This document shows, piece after piece, positions 52,830-63,766 of a stretch of DNA of 64,000 nt; within the stretch, counting starts at the first letter, position 1; every line of letters starts with the position of its first letter. The translations under genes and the position numbers were made by a program. The stretch spans positions 269,655,765 to 269,719,764 of the forward strand of contig CM054062.1 in the NCBI GenBank assembly GCA_028641055.1, read 5' to 3'. The notes below the pieces were generated by a model that made no database searches, was not told the origin of the DNA, and saw nothing but the letters and a program-made list of their open reading frames with translations. The stretch comes from Alopecurus myosuroides. Its lineage: Eukaryota > Streptophyta > Magnoliopsida > Poales > Poaceae.

Positions 52830-53595
52830 ACTATATCCATGACTATTAGATCACTTAAAATAAGCTATTCCAAATCAAATTGTATGAAAAACTATGAGAT
52901 CATCATTGTCCCACAATATAATTCACCGAGAAATATATCTTGGATCAGATTGATTGTGACAAAATTAACAATGACTCTGTTTCAAGGAATATTAGAAGAA
53001 ATTTCAAGATCTAAGCATATGATCCATAATTTGCTAATTTGTTTTGCGAACTTATATGATTGCTCCCTCTTAGAATCCATCATAAACAACATTTTATGGA
53101 AGCGTGGTCTTATATAAGACATTTTATTATGTTAGGGAGGGCATATGATTCATGATTTGCTAGTTTGTTTCGCGAACTCAGAGATAGATGATTGCTCCCT
53201 CTTATAATCTTTCATAAACAACATTTTATATAAACACGGTCTTACATAAAATAAACTTAAAATAAGTAGATCTATGCCATGACTACTGGATCACTTAAAA
53301 TAAGCTTTTCCAAATTAAATTGTATGAAAAAACTATGAGATCATCATTGTGATAAGAAAGATTGGACGGTCTAGCCACAATATAATTCACTGAGAAAGAT
53401 ATGTTTGATCAGATTGATGTTGACACAATTATGACTTTGCTTCAAGAAAGTTAGAAGAAATTTCAAGATGTGAGCATATGATTCATGATTTGCTAATTTA
53501 TTTTGCAGACTCGGAGATAGATTATTGTTCCCTTTTAGAATCTGTCATACACAACATTTTAGGAAAGTGTGGTCTTACATAAATCTTTCTATAGT
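52830..53595. repeat. Degenerate direct repeat, about 300-bp units
   Basis: Unit 1 (about 52837-53120) and unit 3 (about 53277-53590) share ccatgactaYtRgatcacttaaaataagc, aactatgagatcatcattgt, cacaatataattcac.gag and gaagaaatttcaagat.t.agcatatgat. A partial unit at 53140-53270 repeats only the last part. Unit spacing is about 440 bp. Confidence 0.75.
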
Positions 53596-53689
53596 AAGTA
53601 ACTTGTGTTTTGTTGTTAAAGATAATGTATTTGTGCTATGTACTCAATATTATTTTGCAACTGAAAAGGAAAATCTTTGGGTTTTTTTA

Positions 53690-53860
53690 TGTTAGGGAGG
53701 GCCTCGTATTGTTCTCTTGACCTGGGCCTCCAATACCTCGGGTCGGGCCTCGTATTGTTCTCTTGACCTGGGCCTCCAATACCTCGGGTCGGGCCTCGTA
53801 TTGTTCTCTTGACCTGGGCCTCCAATAACTCGGGTCGGGCCTCGTATTGTTCTCATGTCT
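53690..53860. repeat. 46-bp minisatellite
   Basis: Near-perfect units gggcctcgtattgttctcttgacctgggcctccaatacctcgggtc start near 53698, 53744 and 53790, with a truncated fourth at 53836. It is not a protein repeat: the period is not a multiple of three, and all three minus frames stay open through it. Confidence 0.92.
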
Positions 53861-56605
53861 GAACGTGAGGACATATACACACAAGACGCAAGATTGTTGA
53901 CCTTGTTATGTTTCATCTTTATTTCCACTCTCCCTGTTTAATTGAACATGAATCTAGGGCAGTTGAAAACTGTAGATGCCATAGGAACAAAAGTAAAAGA
54001 GCATTATGCCTAAGTATTTAGCCTGAAGGATCTCTGGATGCATTGCGGTAGCTAGCTGGTTTGATTCCATATCGTAAACAAATCATAGAAAAGTACAGTG
54101 TTTGGTCAGCAGCATATAAATAACAATTAACATGGGACAGATCAAAATGTATTCCCACCACCATGAAATAAAATAGTTTATCGCCGGGGCGGACTCAAGG
54201 AAACGATATGCTGCCATGAACAGAAGCTGATATGGAAGTCACATGGCAAGGTACAGTGCGATTTTTGTGTTTTTAAAGTGGATGCACATGCTGTGTAATT
54301 AAGTTTGTTGGACAGATCAATCAACTGTTATCAAACCGAAGCAGAAAATTTATTGGACGAAACTGAGCCAAGATTTGACATGAATAATTCGTACGTTTTG
54401 AAGGGAACCTTCGTAGTAATATGGATGCCTTGGTGAGGCCAGCTATAGCTTTGGCAAGTGCCCGAGTGGACAATCTGGGCTAGCTATGGCCTTTTACAAG
54501 ATGCCTCTTTCTTTCAGCAAAGTAATTGACTTTGCTTGTACAGAGAGAACAAAATCAGAAGCGAATATTGCATCATGTACCTCGTCAAAAGATCACCAAA
54601 GCAGAATTCCTACCTGAATGCATGCATGCAACTCTTGGAACCGATGAAGAGGATTTTGTCCTTATGATCTAGCTTGACGCACCAATATATGCAGCGTCCC
54701 AAAAGACAACTAGCAATGCATTTAGATGCATATACGGACTCTTCTAGCTCACTGCCGCTTGGGGGTCGAGATAGCTAGCTCGAGCTGTAAATAATCAGTC
54801 CTGCTCAGGGCTTCAAGCAGAAAAGAGTTAAAAGTGGGAGAATCGAGATATGCAGCAGCAAAGTCCACCGAGAAAGAAAGAAAAGAAAGAAGAAAGGCGG
54901 TGCGGGTAAATGCATTATATATGCTGCTGCAGGGTCAAGATAATAGTGCGTGGCCTTTGGCGTTAATTAAGAGATGGAACACAGCTCATCCCTGCTAAAC
55001 TGATCTTCAACGACAGGATCGGAGATCGGTCGATCGGGGGCCTTTTGAATCTCTCATGCCGATGGATGGATTAAACAAACTGGAGCAGCGACGTAAAGCG
55101 AAGCTGCCTACGCCAATCCTCGCTGATAATAAAATTAATAACAACATCAAATCAGAAGCATAAATTAAGTAATCCCGGCACTGCTACCACCGGCCAACTA
55201 CGTGAGTTGTGGCTAATCTAAGCAAGCACGCACGCACGACACGCACGGGCTGCTGTCCGAATGACATGAATCTCTCTTGCTCGTCGTGTATGCGGTTGCT
55301 AGCTGCTTTTCTGAAGAACATATGCTGAAGATCGATGTACAGTATGTGCGCGCGTACCCCCGTGCACCTCCTGTGAATGAATTTGCTCGGCATCCGAATG
55401 GATGCCTAGAATAGCAGTGGTTAGATGGATCCGGAGATGGAATCTGAGCTGACTGAGGCACCGAATGCTCATTCCGCGCACCGCTCGACGGACTGCTGCT
55501 GCTGGCATTAGGAGATGGAATCTGCGTTCATTCTGCGTACTGAGTTCGTGCAGAATCGAGCATGTTACTCTTTCCCATCCATGCGCGTCATTCAGAAGAG
55601 CAAACGAGAAGGCTAGATCCCGGAAAGTGTTGCTGTCCTGATGATGATTGGTCAGGAGCTAGCAAAACACAAACACAGTGACGCTTCTTCAGTACTAGCG
55701 TCGATGCATACAAATCGTCCAATCAGGACGGGTGCTTCACAGCATCTACACAGTTTCAAGGTTAGCGACAGCGTGAGCTGTGTTCTGCTCGTTTACCGAA
55801 AAGGACCGTGTAATGTAATGCGAACAGGGGCGCGTAATTAAACTAGTGTGACACGGCTGGCAGCACCAGGAATCCCAATGCCTTGACTGACGATCAGGGA
55901 GAGAGTGGTGGAGGTGGATGCGTGAGGCGAGGCCGACCAGGCGCAATAAAAGATGTGGGAAGAAACAAAAACAAACAACCTTTCCTTGGCTCTTTCTCCC
56001 GCTCCCTTCTTCTGCTACTCCACTAAACTAAACTAAGCCAGTAACCCGAGTGCATGTGGTGCGTCGGATTTGAACTGCCCTTTTTTTTTTTGCGACCGCC
56101 GGGGGCGCTGGCAGAGCTCGTCTGCATCTGCATCTGCGCGGCAGGCTCAGAGATTCGCCATGGCCGCCATGCCCTGATGCTCGCTCGCGCACCACCGACC
56201 CAAGACATGGAACCAAACCAGAAGAGCAAAAACGTATACTACTAAACTCGGACTAGTAGTAAACTAAACACGGACTTAGCTAGTGAGGTTTAGGTGACGT
56301 GCACGCGTCTCGTAGTGTATAGTCTTGTTAGTTGATGCAGGTCCTCGCCAAAGCATTTCGCGATGGCGAATAGTCAAGGCATGCCCTAGGAAGAGCAGTT
56401 CTGCTTTGCTTCCCGGTTCCAAGCTAGTGCTACCGCTTCTCTCAAATCAGCAAATCCTAGCTCTGTCCTAGCCTTTTAGTTTTCCGGTCTCTGATTCTCT
56501 CCATCCACGAATCCTTGGTCTCAACCAAAAATTCTGCAAATGTCCTTTGCGTCGACCAACTTTATCAAGTTCTTTTTTCCATTCCATTTTTTCATTAAAT
56601 TTGTA
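53861..56605. other. Low-copy-looking intergenic region without a recognised gene
   Basis: Mixed-composition sequence. I looked for protein motifs, tRNA-like structures and common plant microRNA sequences and found none. A tRNA-like or snRNA-like element cannot be excluded without computation. Confidence 0.4.
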
Positions 56606-56686
56606 CTACCTCCGTTCCATAATATAACCCTTTTTAGCAAACTAGTTTAGCTTGCTAGAAAGGGTTATACTGTGGAACGAAGGCAG
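56606..56686. mobile_element. Stowaway MITE
   Basis: An 81-bp element with inverted termini ctacctccgttccataatataaccc / gggttatactgtggaacgaaggcag, flanked by TA duplications (56604-56605, 56687-56688). This is the Tc1/Mariner Stowaway signature of grasses. Confidence 0.93.
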
Positions 56687-57026
56687 TACTATTTAAGTAC
56701 CAAATGGTTTCTACTGGTGTTGGATGTTTAGTGAAACTGCTTATAAGACTTGGCATTTTCATTAAATAAGAAGAAGGTTTTCAGAGTTTTAATTGCCTAT
56801 GACAAGCCATAGGACTTTCAAAAAAGTCTATGCTCCCAGTATTACACTACCCAAAGAGATTGCCCCGGACGATCTCCATAGCTTGGCCTCGTTTTTTTTA
56901 TTTTGGCGATGATGGCATTGGAGGGAGGAGTGGGGAAGCATGATGGCGGAAGACCCTCGTGTTGAGGTCATTCCAAATTTTCTGACAGACGAGCATAAGT
57001 GAGAAGGCCAAATCTTTGTGCGCCGA
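56687..57026. other. Intergenic sequence
   Basis: Nothing identified. It abuts the LTR of RLX-H. Confidence 0.4.
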
Positions 57027-57738
57027 CGTAGCCCCTTGACGGGAACCGCCGGAGTTGGGCCTGATCTTCACGGATCTGAGACGAACACGAAGAGGGAGGC
57101 GAAGAAGGGAGGATGAACACGAAGAACACACGCAAATCACACACGATAACTTGAGAGATAGCTTTGGATCGTAACCACAAACCTACCAACCTGTTGACGA
57201 TTCCTTTCTCTCACCGGCGGACCAACCAGACCAATAGAATCGGAAGAGGAGAGACCTCTAGGTCGAATCACCTTCCGATAGTTTGGCAGCCGCTAATTAG
57301 TATCGAGAGGGAGAGAGACCGTGAGATAGAATCGCCTAATCGAGAGACTTCACGTAAGGAGAGACCTTGATACGGTCCAAAAGATAGCCTTGGTAGATTC
57401 CTCGCAAGGAAAATCTAGGGAGCAACAAGCTCAAATCTCAGTTCATATCATCTCTAACCCTAGATCTGAAGGGGTAGGTGGGGTTAGCGGCGGAGGCAGG
57501 ATGCTGTCACGCCCCGGGCCACCTTCATGCTACAGTAGCTACTGTATCTACGGTATAACATGCTTGTCATCCTCACGTCCCGGGCCATGGCCAGGGTGGC
57601 ATGGGGCTTGGCTCCGCCCCTGGGTGGGGGAGGAAAACAAGGAATATTCCCTTTTCACGTAGGAAATCCGGCCTGAAAAACCAACATGGTCAGGTTTCTG
57701 CGCATCGTAGGCAAAAATCGGCCTGGAAAACCTGGTCA
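57027..57738 (-). repeat. Left LTR of RLX-H, interrupted
   Basis: It matches 58610 onward (ccccttgacgggaaccgccggagttgggcctgatcttca, then cggaagaggagagacc). The match is disturbed from about 57478 to 57624 by extra sequence. The right border is inferred from loss of similarity. Confidence 0.75.
57478..57624. mobile_element. Possible MITE inside the left LTR of RLX-H
   Basis: Sequence absent from the sister LTR, with loosely inverted ends ggcggaggcaggatgctgtcacgccc / gggtggcatggggcttggctccgcccc. The ggggcggagcc end is frequent in grass MITEs. Borders and duplication are unclear, and the interruption may include a deletion of the sister sequence. Confidence 0.4.
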
Positions 57739-58609
57739 AGAGCTTGACCTTGAAGAGGATCCAATGGTTCTTGGGCTTGAGGAGGAGGAGTGTCGATTAC
57801 GATGTTGGCCAAGTTGAGAAATAGATTCTTGGAGTGCGGAAAATTTGTTATCCATTCTATCATTGATTCGAGCAAATTCTTTGCGCATCTCTGTTTGCAA
57901 AGCAAAATTCAAAGACCTTGGAACATAGGCATCCGCATTGTATCCCGCTCTCTCGTCATTGTCATTTTCCCTAGACATGATCAAACAAAACAGTGCTCAC
58001 AAGTGTAGAGCGTTAGCAAAGGGTTAGTCAATCTCGTTGTGACCTTCGTATGATAGTATTGAGCCTTGCGGACCTTGGTGAATGATAAGGCACACCAAAG
58101 AGAAGGTGGTTTTCTATGTACGATCCGCGGACTAACACCTCCGAAACACACACACTTATGGTGGAAAGGTTTGAATGTGGAAGGGAAAACAACCAAAACT
58201 AAAAAAGTTTGTTGTAAAACGAGAGAAGAAACGCAATGAAAAGGTCCAAAAGAGCCAAATTCATAAGGAAAGGAAACAAAGGACCACACACACAAAAATG
58301 ATTAGTGGGGTTTAGTGTGACCAATGGACGAGCGATGACCAAATGGTACTAACGAAGACTAAGCTCAATGCCACACAACCACAAGGAGAGAGCTAACTCG
58401 AATTGCAAAGTTGAAAATGGTCTTAAGTAACAAATCCACGGATCAAAACTACGAAAAATTCAACAATTCGAGAGATCGGTCAAAATCCCTTTTGAGGCTA
58501 TTTATTGTGGAAATTTTTCGAATTTAGACAAAATCAAGAAAAAATCGTGGGGGGAAGGGGTGGAAAACAAGATCAAATCCGTGTAAATGTAGGCTCTGAC
58601 ACCATATGA
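57739..58609 (-). pseudogene. RLX-H leader and gag N-terminus
   Basis: On the minus strand a degenerate initiator-Met PBS (TGGTGTCAGAGCC, 58592-58605) follows the right LTR. After a leader of about 600 nt comes MSRENDNDERAGYNADAYV from ATG near 57978, with a helical stretch (EMRKEFARINDRMDNKFSAL). This matches the start of chromovirus-like gag proteins, but the frame ends within 80 codons and no capsid core follows. Confidence 0.55.
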
Positions 58610-59440
58610 TGTATCCCCTTGACGGTAACCATCATAGTTGGGCCTGATCTTCATAGATCTGAGACGAACACGAAGAGGGAGACGAAGAACGGGGGATGAG
58701 CACGAAGAACACATGCAAATCACACATGGTAACTTGGTAGATAGCCTTGGATCATAACCACAAACCTATCAACCCATTGACGAATCCTTTCTCTCACCGG
58801 TGGACCAATCGGACCAATAGGATCGGAAGAGGAGAGACCGCTAGGTGGAATCACCTTCCGAGAGATTGGCAAACGCTAGGTAGAATCGAGAGGTAAAGAG
58901 ACCGTGAGATAGAATCACCCAATCGAGAGACTTCAGGTAAGGATAGGCCTTCATACGGTCCAATAGATACATATATGGAGTAGCCTTGGTAGATTTCTCA
59001 CAGGGAAGATATATGGAGAAACAAGCTCAAATCTCAGGTCATATCATCTATAACCGTAGATCTGAACCATAGATGTCCTATTTATAGTAGTGGGTACAAA
59101 GAGGTAGGTGGGGGAGGAAAAATAAGGAATATTCCCTTTTCGTGCAGGAAATCCGGCCTGAAAAACTAGCCTTGGCGGGATTCCTACGTGTTGTAGGCAA
59201 AAGTCTGCCATGAAACCAGCCCGGAAATCCGGCCCGGCCTGGTTTCCTGCGTGTCGAGGCCGGCCTGTTCTGTTACCTACCTAGCCTCGAAAACCAGCCT
59301 AAATCTGGGCCGGGTTTCCTGCGCGTTGTAGGCCGTCCTGTTCTGTAATCTAACCGGGCTGGAAAACTAGCCTGGGTCTAGGCCGGGTTCCCTGCGCGGT
59401 GTAGGCCGGGTTTCCTGCGCGGTGTAGGCCGGTTTTCCTT
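58610..59440 (-). repeat. Right LTR of RLX-H
   Basis: It starts tgtatccccttgacgg next to the PBS. A tatttata near 59081 is TATA-like on the minus strand. The outer part (59150-59440) contains repeated ccgggtttcctgcgcgg.gtaggcc units of about 27 bp. The outer border is uncertain. Confidence 0.7.
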
Positions 59441-59765
59441 GAGGTCTTCTCCTCCTTCTTCTTGGCCACCATCTTGGTCTTCTTCTTGGGATTCTTGGGC
59501 GCATTCTTGGAGATCACCATGGGGTAGGTACCTAAGCAAGCCAAATGCATTTTCATGAGGTAGTAATCCACTCACCAAATGTGCAACGTCATGTGAGAAT
59601 AGGATAAAGTTCACCTTGATTCGAAGTGCATCGATTTGAGCTCCTGTGATGGGACCATATGGAGTGCTTGGAGTGGTTAGTGAAAATGGTTGCACTGCAT
59701 CATCCCCCCTCCCCCCGTTGGAAAAGAGTCGTCCTTGACTCATGACCCTTTTTATCACTCATGTA
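59441..59765 (-). pseudogene. Pol C-terminal tail of an RLX-H-type element
   Basis: The minus strand encodes MSQGRLFSNGGRGDDAV..FSLTTPSTPYGPIT, the end-of-pol sequence seen after integrase in many plant Gypsy chromoviruses, then LLPHENAFGLLRYLP. It lies directly outside the right LTR and is cut by RLG-I at 59771. Confidence 0.6.
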
Positions 59766-59770
59766 ACCAT

Positions 59771-61056
59771 TGAAAGTAAAGTATGGGCACCTAGAGGGGG
59801 GTGAATAGGTGCTACGACCAATTTTAATTTTTCTCTTACAATTTGGCTTGACAAGAAGGTAAATTCTCTAGATAGTGCGGCTACGGTGAATTTACCTATA
59901 TGACAAGGATAATGATATACACAATGCAAGCAATAAGTTAAGAGAGTGAGGGAACGAGATAACCAAAGTGAAGCACACGAGACACGATGTATTTCCGAGT
60001 TCCTCCTTGTTAAGGGAGTTCGTCTCGTTGGAGGGGTGTGAGCTCGCCACAAAGGCCTACTCAACGCCACAAAGGCCTCACCCTATTCTCCGATGAACTT
60101 CCGCCACGAAGGCCTAGTTCACCTCTCACTATTGAACCCCTTTGAGGCGGGGATAAAATCCTTTACAAACACTTGGGGCACACACCCACAACTTAATTGG
60201 GGGCTCCCAAATCTTCTTGAATCACCAACAAGTATCAAGATGCCTAGGTTCCACACAAGAGGAAACCCTAGGCTAGATCCCTCAAGCTAGAGAGGGGAAA
60301 ATGAAGAACGGTTCGGTGAAGATGTAGATCGGGGCCTTCTCCTTCAATCCTCCAAAGATCTTCAAGATTGGGTGGAGGGATTGGGAGTTATGAGGGATTT
60401 GGTGAGTTCTTAAATGCTCATAAATGCTAAGGGGAAGAACTAGATCTTGGGGAAGAAGAGGACAGGTATTTATAGCCCCTCCTCACAACTAGTCGTTGTG
60501 CAGGATTTTGGGACCGGAATATCCGGTCCAAGTTTGGACCGGAATATCCGGTCAGCTTCTCTTCACGAAATCCTGTTGACTTGAACCGGATTATCCGGTT
60601 GCCCCGTAATAATCCGGTTCAAATAATCCGGCTCGTTGCTGTGAGGCGCAGGCAATTGTACCGGATATTCCGGCTCCTCCGGAATAATCCGGTACGAATA
60701 ATCCGGCTCACTGTTGTGAGCAAATCTTCCAGTACTTAGCCATTTTCGAGCAACATAACCAACAACCGGAATATCCGGTCCGAGATGAATAATCTGGATC
60801 AAATAATCCGGCTCATCTCTGTCCGGAAAATGGTCCAGAAATTCCCAGACCGGAATATCCGGCTCATCCGAATAATCCGGTTCCAAATAATCTGGTTGGG
60901 TTCTGTCCCAAATCTCTCAGGCCAAAACTTCACCGACTTTTCGGTGATCGATGCCGATGTTAAGTGTAACACCTGCACACTAAACACCTCGATAAATAAT
61001 GTACTTAGTATTGTTAACTAACACACAAAGCACAGGGAAAACGAAATGCACTTTCA
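59771..61056 (-). repeat. 3' LTR of RLG-I
   Basis: 1,286 bp with a 7-bp inverted terminus (tgaaagt ... actttca). On the minus strand the polypurine tract aaaaagggggagat (61057-61070) precedes it and TATAAATA lies at 60474-60467. The promoter-proximal region, on the 61056 side of the TATA box, contains the palindrome cluster 60510-60900. The plus-strand start tgaaagtaaagtatgggcacctagaggggggtgaata is a common grass LTR end. Confidence 0.82.
60510..60900. repeat. Palindromic CCGGAATATCCGG cluster in the U3 of RLG-I
   Basis: Seven near-perfect palindromes (such as gaccggaatatccggtcc and aaccggattatccggttg) and about seven half sites (ataatccggttc/ctc) are scattered irregularly rather than in fixed-period tandem. 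They lie upstream of the minus-strand TATA box. Confidence 0.9.
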
Positions 61057-61070
61057 ATCTCCCCCTTTTT

Positions 61071-61623
61071 GGTGTTAGATGACAATACTAAGATTTGCAA
61101 TAAAACCTTGACAAGAACATGTTTGAAACAAAATGGAAATGTCTCCCCCTATCTCTATGCATATCTTTTGTTTGCCTCAAATGCAGATAGATGCAAAAAT
61201 ATACGGGGAGTAATTTCCAACTAGTAGCAAACATGCCAAAGAAACAATATCACAAATATGATGAGGATAAGATAGAAGTATATACCTTGTGCGACGATAA
61301 GATAACCAAGAATAACCAAGCACAACAATAGATAATATCCTCGACATATAAGCTAGATAACCATATATCCACTAACATAGATAATCCATGATAATATCCA
61401 ACATAGCCAACAAGGTCTCACACACAAAAACACACATAGTTTTAAACGAGACAAAGTTCACGAAAACGAAGAACCTAAATGGACACAAGCTCTCAAAAAT
61501 GATAAAGCCATACGCTTGTGCCCGAACCCATGCAAATCCCGTAGTCCAGTAGCTACTTCTCCCCCTTTGGCATCGAGACACCAAAAAGGAGAGAAATAAC
61601 TAAACTAACGTCCCAACCACGAT
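61071..61623. other. RLG-I 3' untranslated interior
   Basis: AT-rich sequence between the polypurine tract and the stop codon of the RLG-I gene. A second purine-rich patch (minus strand, near 61562-61592) resembles another polypurine tract. No coding sequence. Confidence 0.5.
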
Positions 61624-63476
61624 CTAAGCATCAGAGTGCTCAGAAGACTCGCCAGCAGACGTCTCGGACTCTCCCTGTGCCTCATGCTCATCATCAGTGG
61701 CTTCGTCATCATCCTCCTCGTCATCATAAGCAGCCCCGGAGGTAGAAGCCTGAGTGACCCGGAGAGCCTCCTCAATGCGCTCCCAAGGAGTGCTATCCTC
61801 AGCAGACCAAGCAGTGAAGGACTGAGCAACAAGAGGAGTAGACAGAGCACCAGTAACACCACTCACGTGGTGAAGAATCTGACTCTGGGTGCTAGCCATG
61901 GCTGTGTCTCTGCAATAAGCTCTATACTGCTCCTTGTGGATGTCCACCTTCATGCAGAGCACATTACGCTGGAACCAGGAGAGCTTCCTGACATGGCGCA
62001 AAGTGTTAGAACCAGGAGTGGACGCAGGCTGAGTGCTAGTGGAGGGACCTCCCATAGAGGAACCACCCTCAAAAGGAGCATCCTGAGCAGCAGGAGTGGT
62101 CTTCTTCTTCCTCTTGATGTACAGCTTCTTGACCTTGTGCTCAACCATAGGTAACTCCTCAAACTCCCTCTGCATCGCATGCTTGATGAGCATCATGATG
62201 TAAGGACCATAGGGGATGGTGTTTCCACCAACCATAGCAGTGTACAGCTCGTGAAATATGATGTCCATAACATCCACAGAGTATGAAGCAGTCGGATCCT
62301 CATCAGCCATGCACTCCTTAGCCAGAATCAGAAGGTTGCATAAAGGAGTGGTGAGAGCATCATTATTACCTCCACTTGGCACCAAGAAAGATCTGAAGAT
62401 ACGCACCAGCTGATCATAGAGGGGAAGAAGTCCCTCATTGCCCCCAACAGTAAATCCAGGAGCATATAACTCACCCATGAACACCTCCCTCCGAGGCCTA
62501 TCCACCTCATGCACACGGCGACCAACAGGAGGATGAGAGCTGTAAGAGTACCCAAGAAGACGAGCAAATCTGGTGAAGGAAACCTCACAAGGAGTGGACT
62601 CAGTCATCCACTTGAGACAGCACACCTGATCATTATTGAACACCAAAGTAGACATAAACTGCATGATGAGTTGGGTGTTGTAGTTGCACTTGGTCTCCAT
62701 GAGCTTCACAAGCCCGAACCTCTCAACAATACTTGCGGCATCAGCAAACTCCTCCTTCTCCTTGATAGCAGCAAAGTCAAAGGGGTGCATCTCTCGGATA
62801 GGGAAACGGAAGTCACAGTAGATATCAACATAAATGTATGACTGCTCCAAGTTCCAGAACCGAGGATCACAATTAGCAACTCGAGGAGCGAGGTAGACAT
62901 CCTTCTGCCTGAGCACAGAGAAATCCGAAACAGAGATGTCGGTCTTATAGTTGGGCCGAGCCTTCCTCTTCGGCTTAGAAGAGACCTGCTTGGGGCGCTT
63001 GCTAGCACTCTTGTCAGAACCACCACCTGTGAAACAAGACAATAGAAGGATAGCAATAGGGATGAGTGCACGTATGTCAAGCAACGGATGAACGACATGC
63101 CTACAAATAATAGAAAAGATTCCAGGTATTAATCTAAATAGAAATCTAGAAAGGATTAATTTTGGTCTGTTCTTAACCGGCACAGCACAGAGCCGGATAT
63201 TCCGGTTCAAAACTGAACCGGATATTCCGGTGACCCGGATATTCCGGTTCAATCGTGGACCGGATATTCCGGTAGGGCGAAAACATCACAAAATCAATCT
63301 TGATCTAGACTTCAAAAGTAGATCGGAGACATGTGAATCTAGTCTATTGTAACTAGCATGCAATGGGTACCCTAGGGAACAATTTCTACCAAGCATTGAC
63401 AACAAAAACTCAGATCCATGGAGTGGTATGGCTATAGCACCAAGATTCAACGAGATTGAACTTTACCGGAATCCAT
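61624..63476 (-). CDS. RLG-I internal gene, putative plant transposon protein (PF20167-like), spliced
   Basis: Exon 2 (61624-63026) and a proposed 10-nt coding exon 1 (63467-63476, ATGGATTCCG, donor gtaaag) join to MDSGGGSDKSASKRPKQVSS. The acceptor ttgtttcacag precedes exon 2 in the right phase, giving 1,413 nt and 470 residues with no stop. After a basic nuclear-localisation-like segment come DVYLAPRVANCDPRFWNLEQ, FADAASIVERFGLV and CEVSFTRFARLLGYSY. These resemble the Transposase_32 family (putative plant transposon protein) found in LTR elements. The rest is helical, with a basic stretch (VKKLYIKRKKK) and an acidic Ser-rich C-terminus. No catalytic motif is recognised. Reading exon 2 alone back to 63252 is possible but passes through intron and palindromes. 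Confidence 0.7.
63180..63262. repeat. Four CCGGATATTCCGG palindromes in the intron of the RLG-I gene
   Basis: gagccggatattccggttc, gaaccggatattccggtga, acccggatattccggttc and gaccggatattccggtag occur in 83 bp within the proposed intron. Confidence 0.9.
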
Positions 63477-63675
63477 GGACAACGATGCTTGGATGGAAAC
63501 GCTCCCAAGGACGAGGGGAAGAAGATCTGAGCCAAAGCTTGAAGATCCCGCGTAGGAATCGGCCCGGGAGGCCAAGAATCGGTGCGGCGGCATTTGGGGG
63601 TGGAGGAGAGGAATTGGGGAAGAAAAGGCACGAACTGCCTCTTCCCCGTTCGTCTCCTGGATAAGTCACTTTCGC

Positions 63676-63766
63676 CGAACCGGATATTCCGGTTCAAGTT
63701 TGAACTGGATATTCCGGTACAACCGGATATTCCGGTCCAAAACTGGACCGGAAATTCCGGCTGCCT
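63676..63766. repeat. Four CCGGATATTCCGG palindromes upstream of the RLG-I gene
   Basis: Four sites (one with a tgg for cgg, one with aaattcc) lie about 200-290 nt upstream of the proposed ATG at 63476, in its promoter or leader. Confidence 0.9.

Noticed and set aside
53690..53860. CRISPR-like array
   Set aside because: Units are contiguous with no unique spacers, and the window is clearly eukaryotic.
53616..53928. Three overlapping minus-strand frames with a repeated Arg-rich peptide
   Set aside because: They are frame-cycling artefacts of the 46-bp minisatellite, not a repeat protein.
53861..56605. Hidden gene or microRNA precursor
   Set aside because: No protein family motif and none of the common conserved plant microRNA sequences were found by eye. 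Absence of evidence only.
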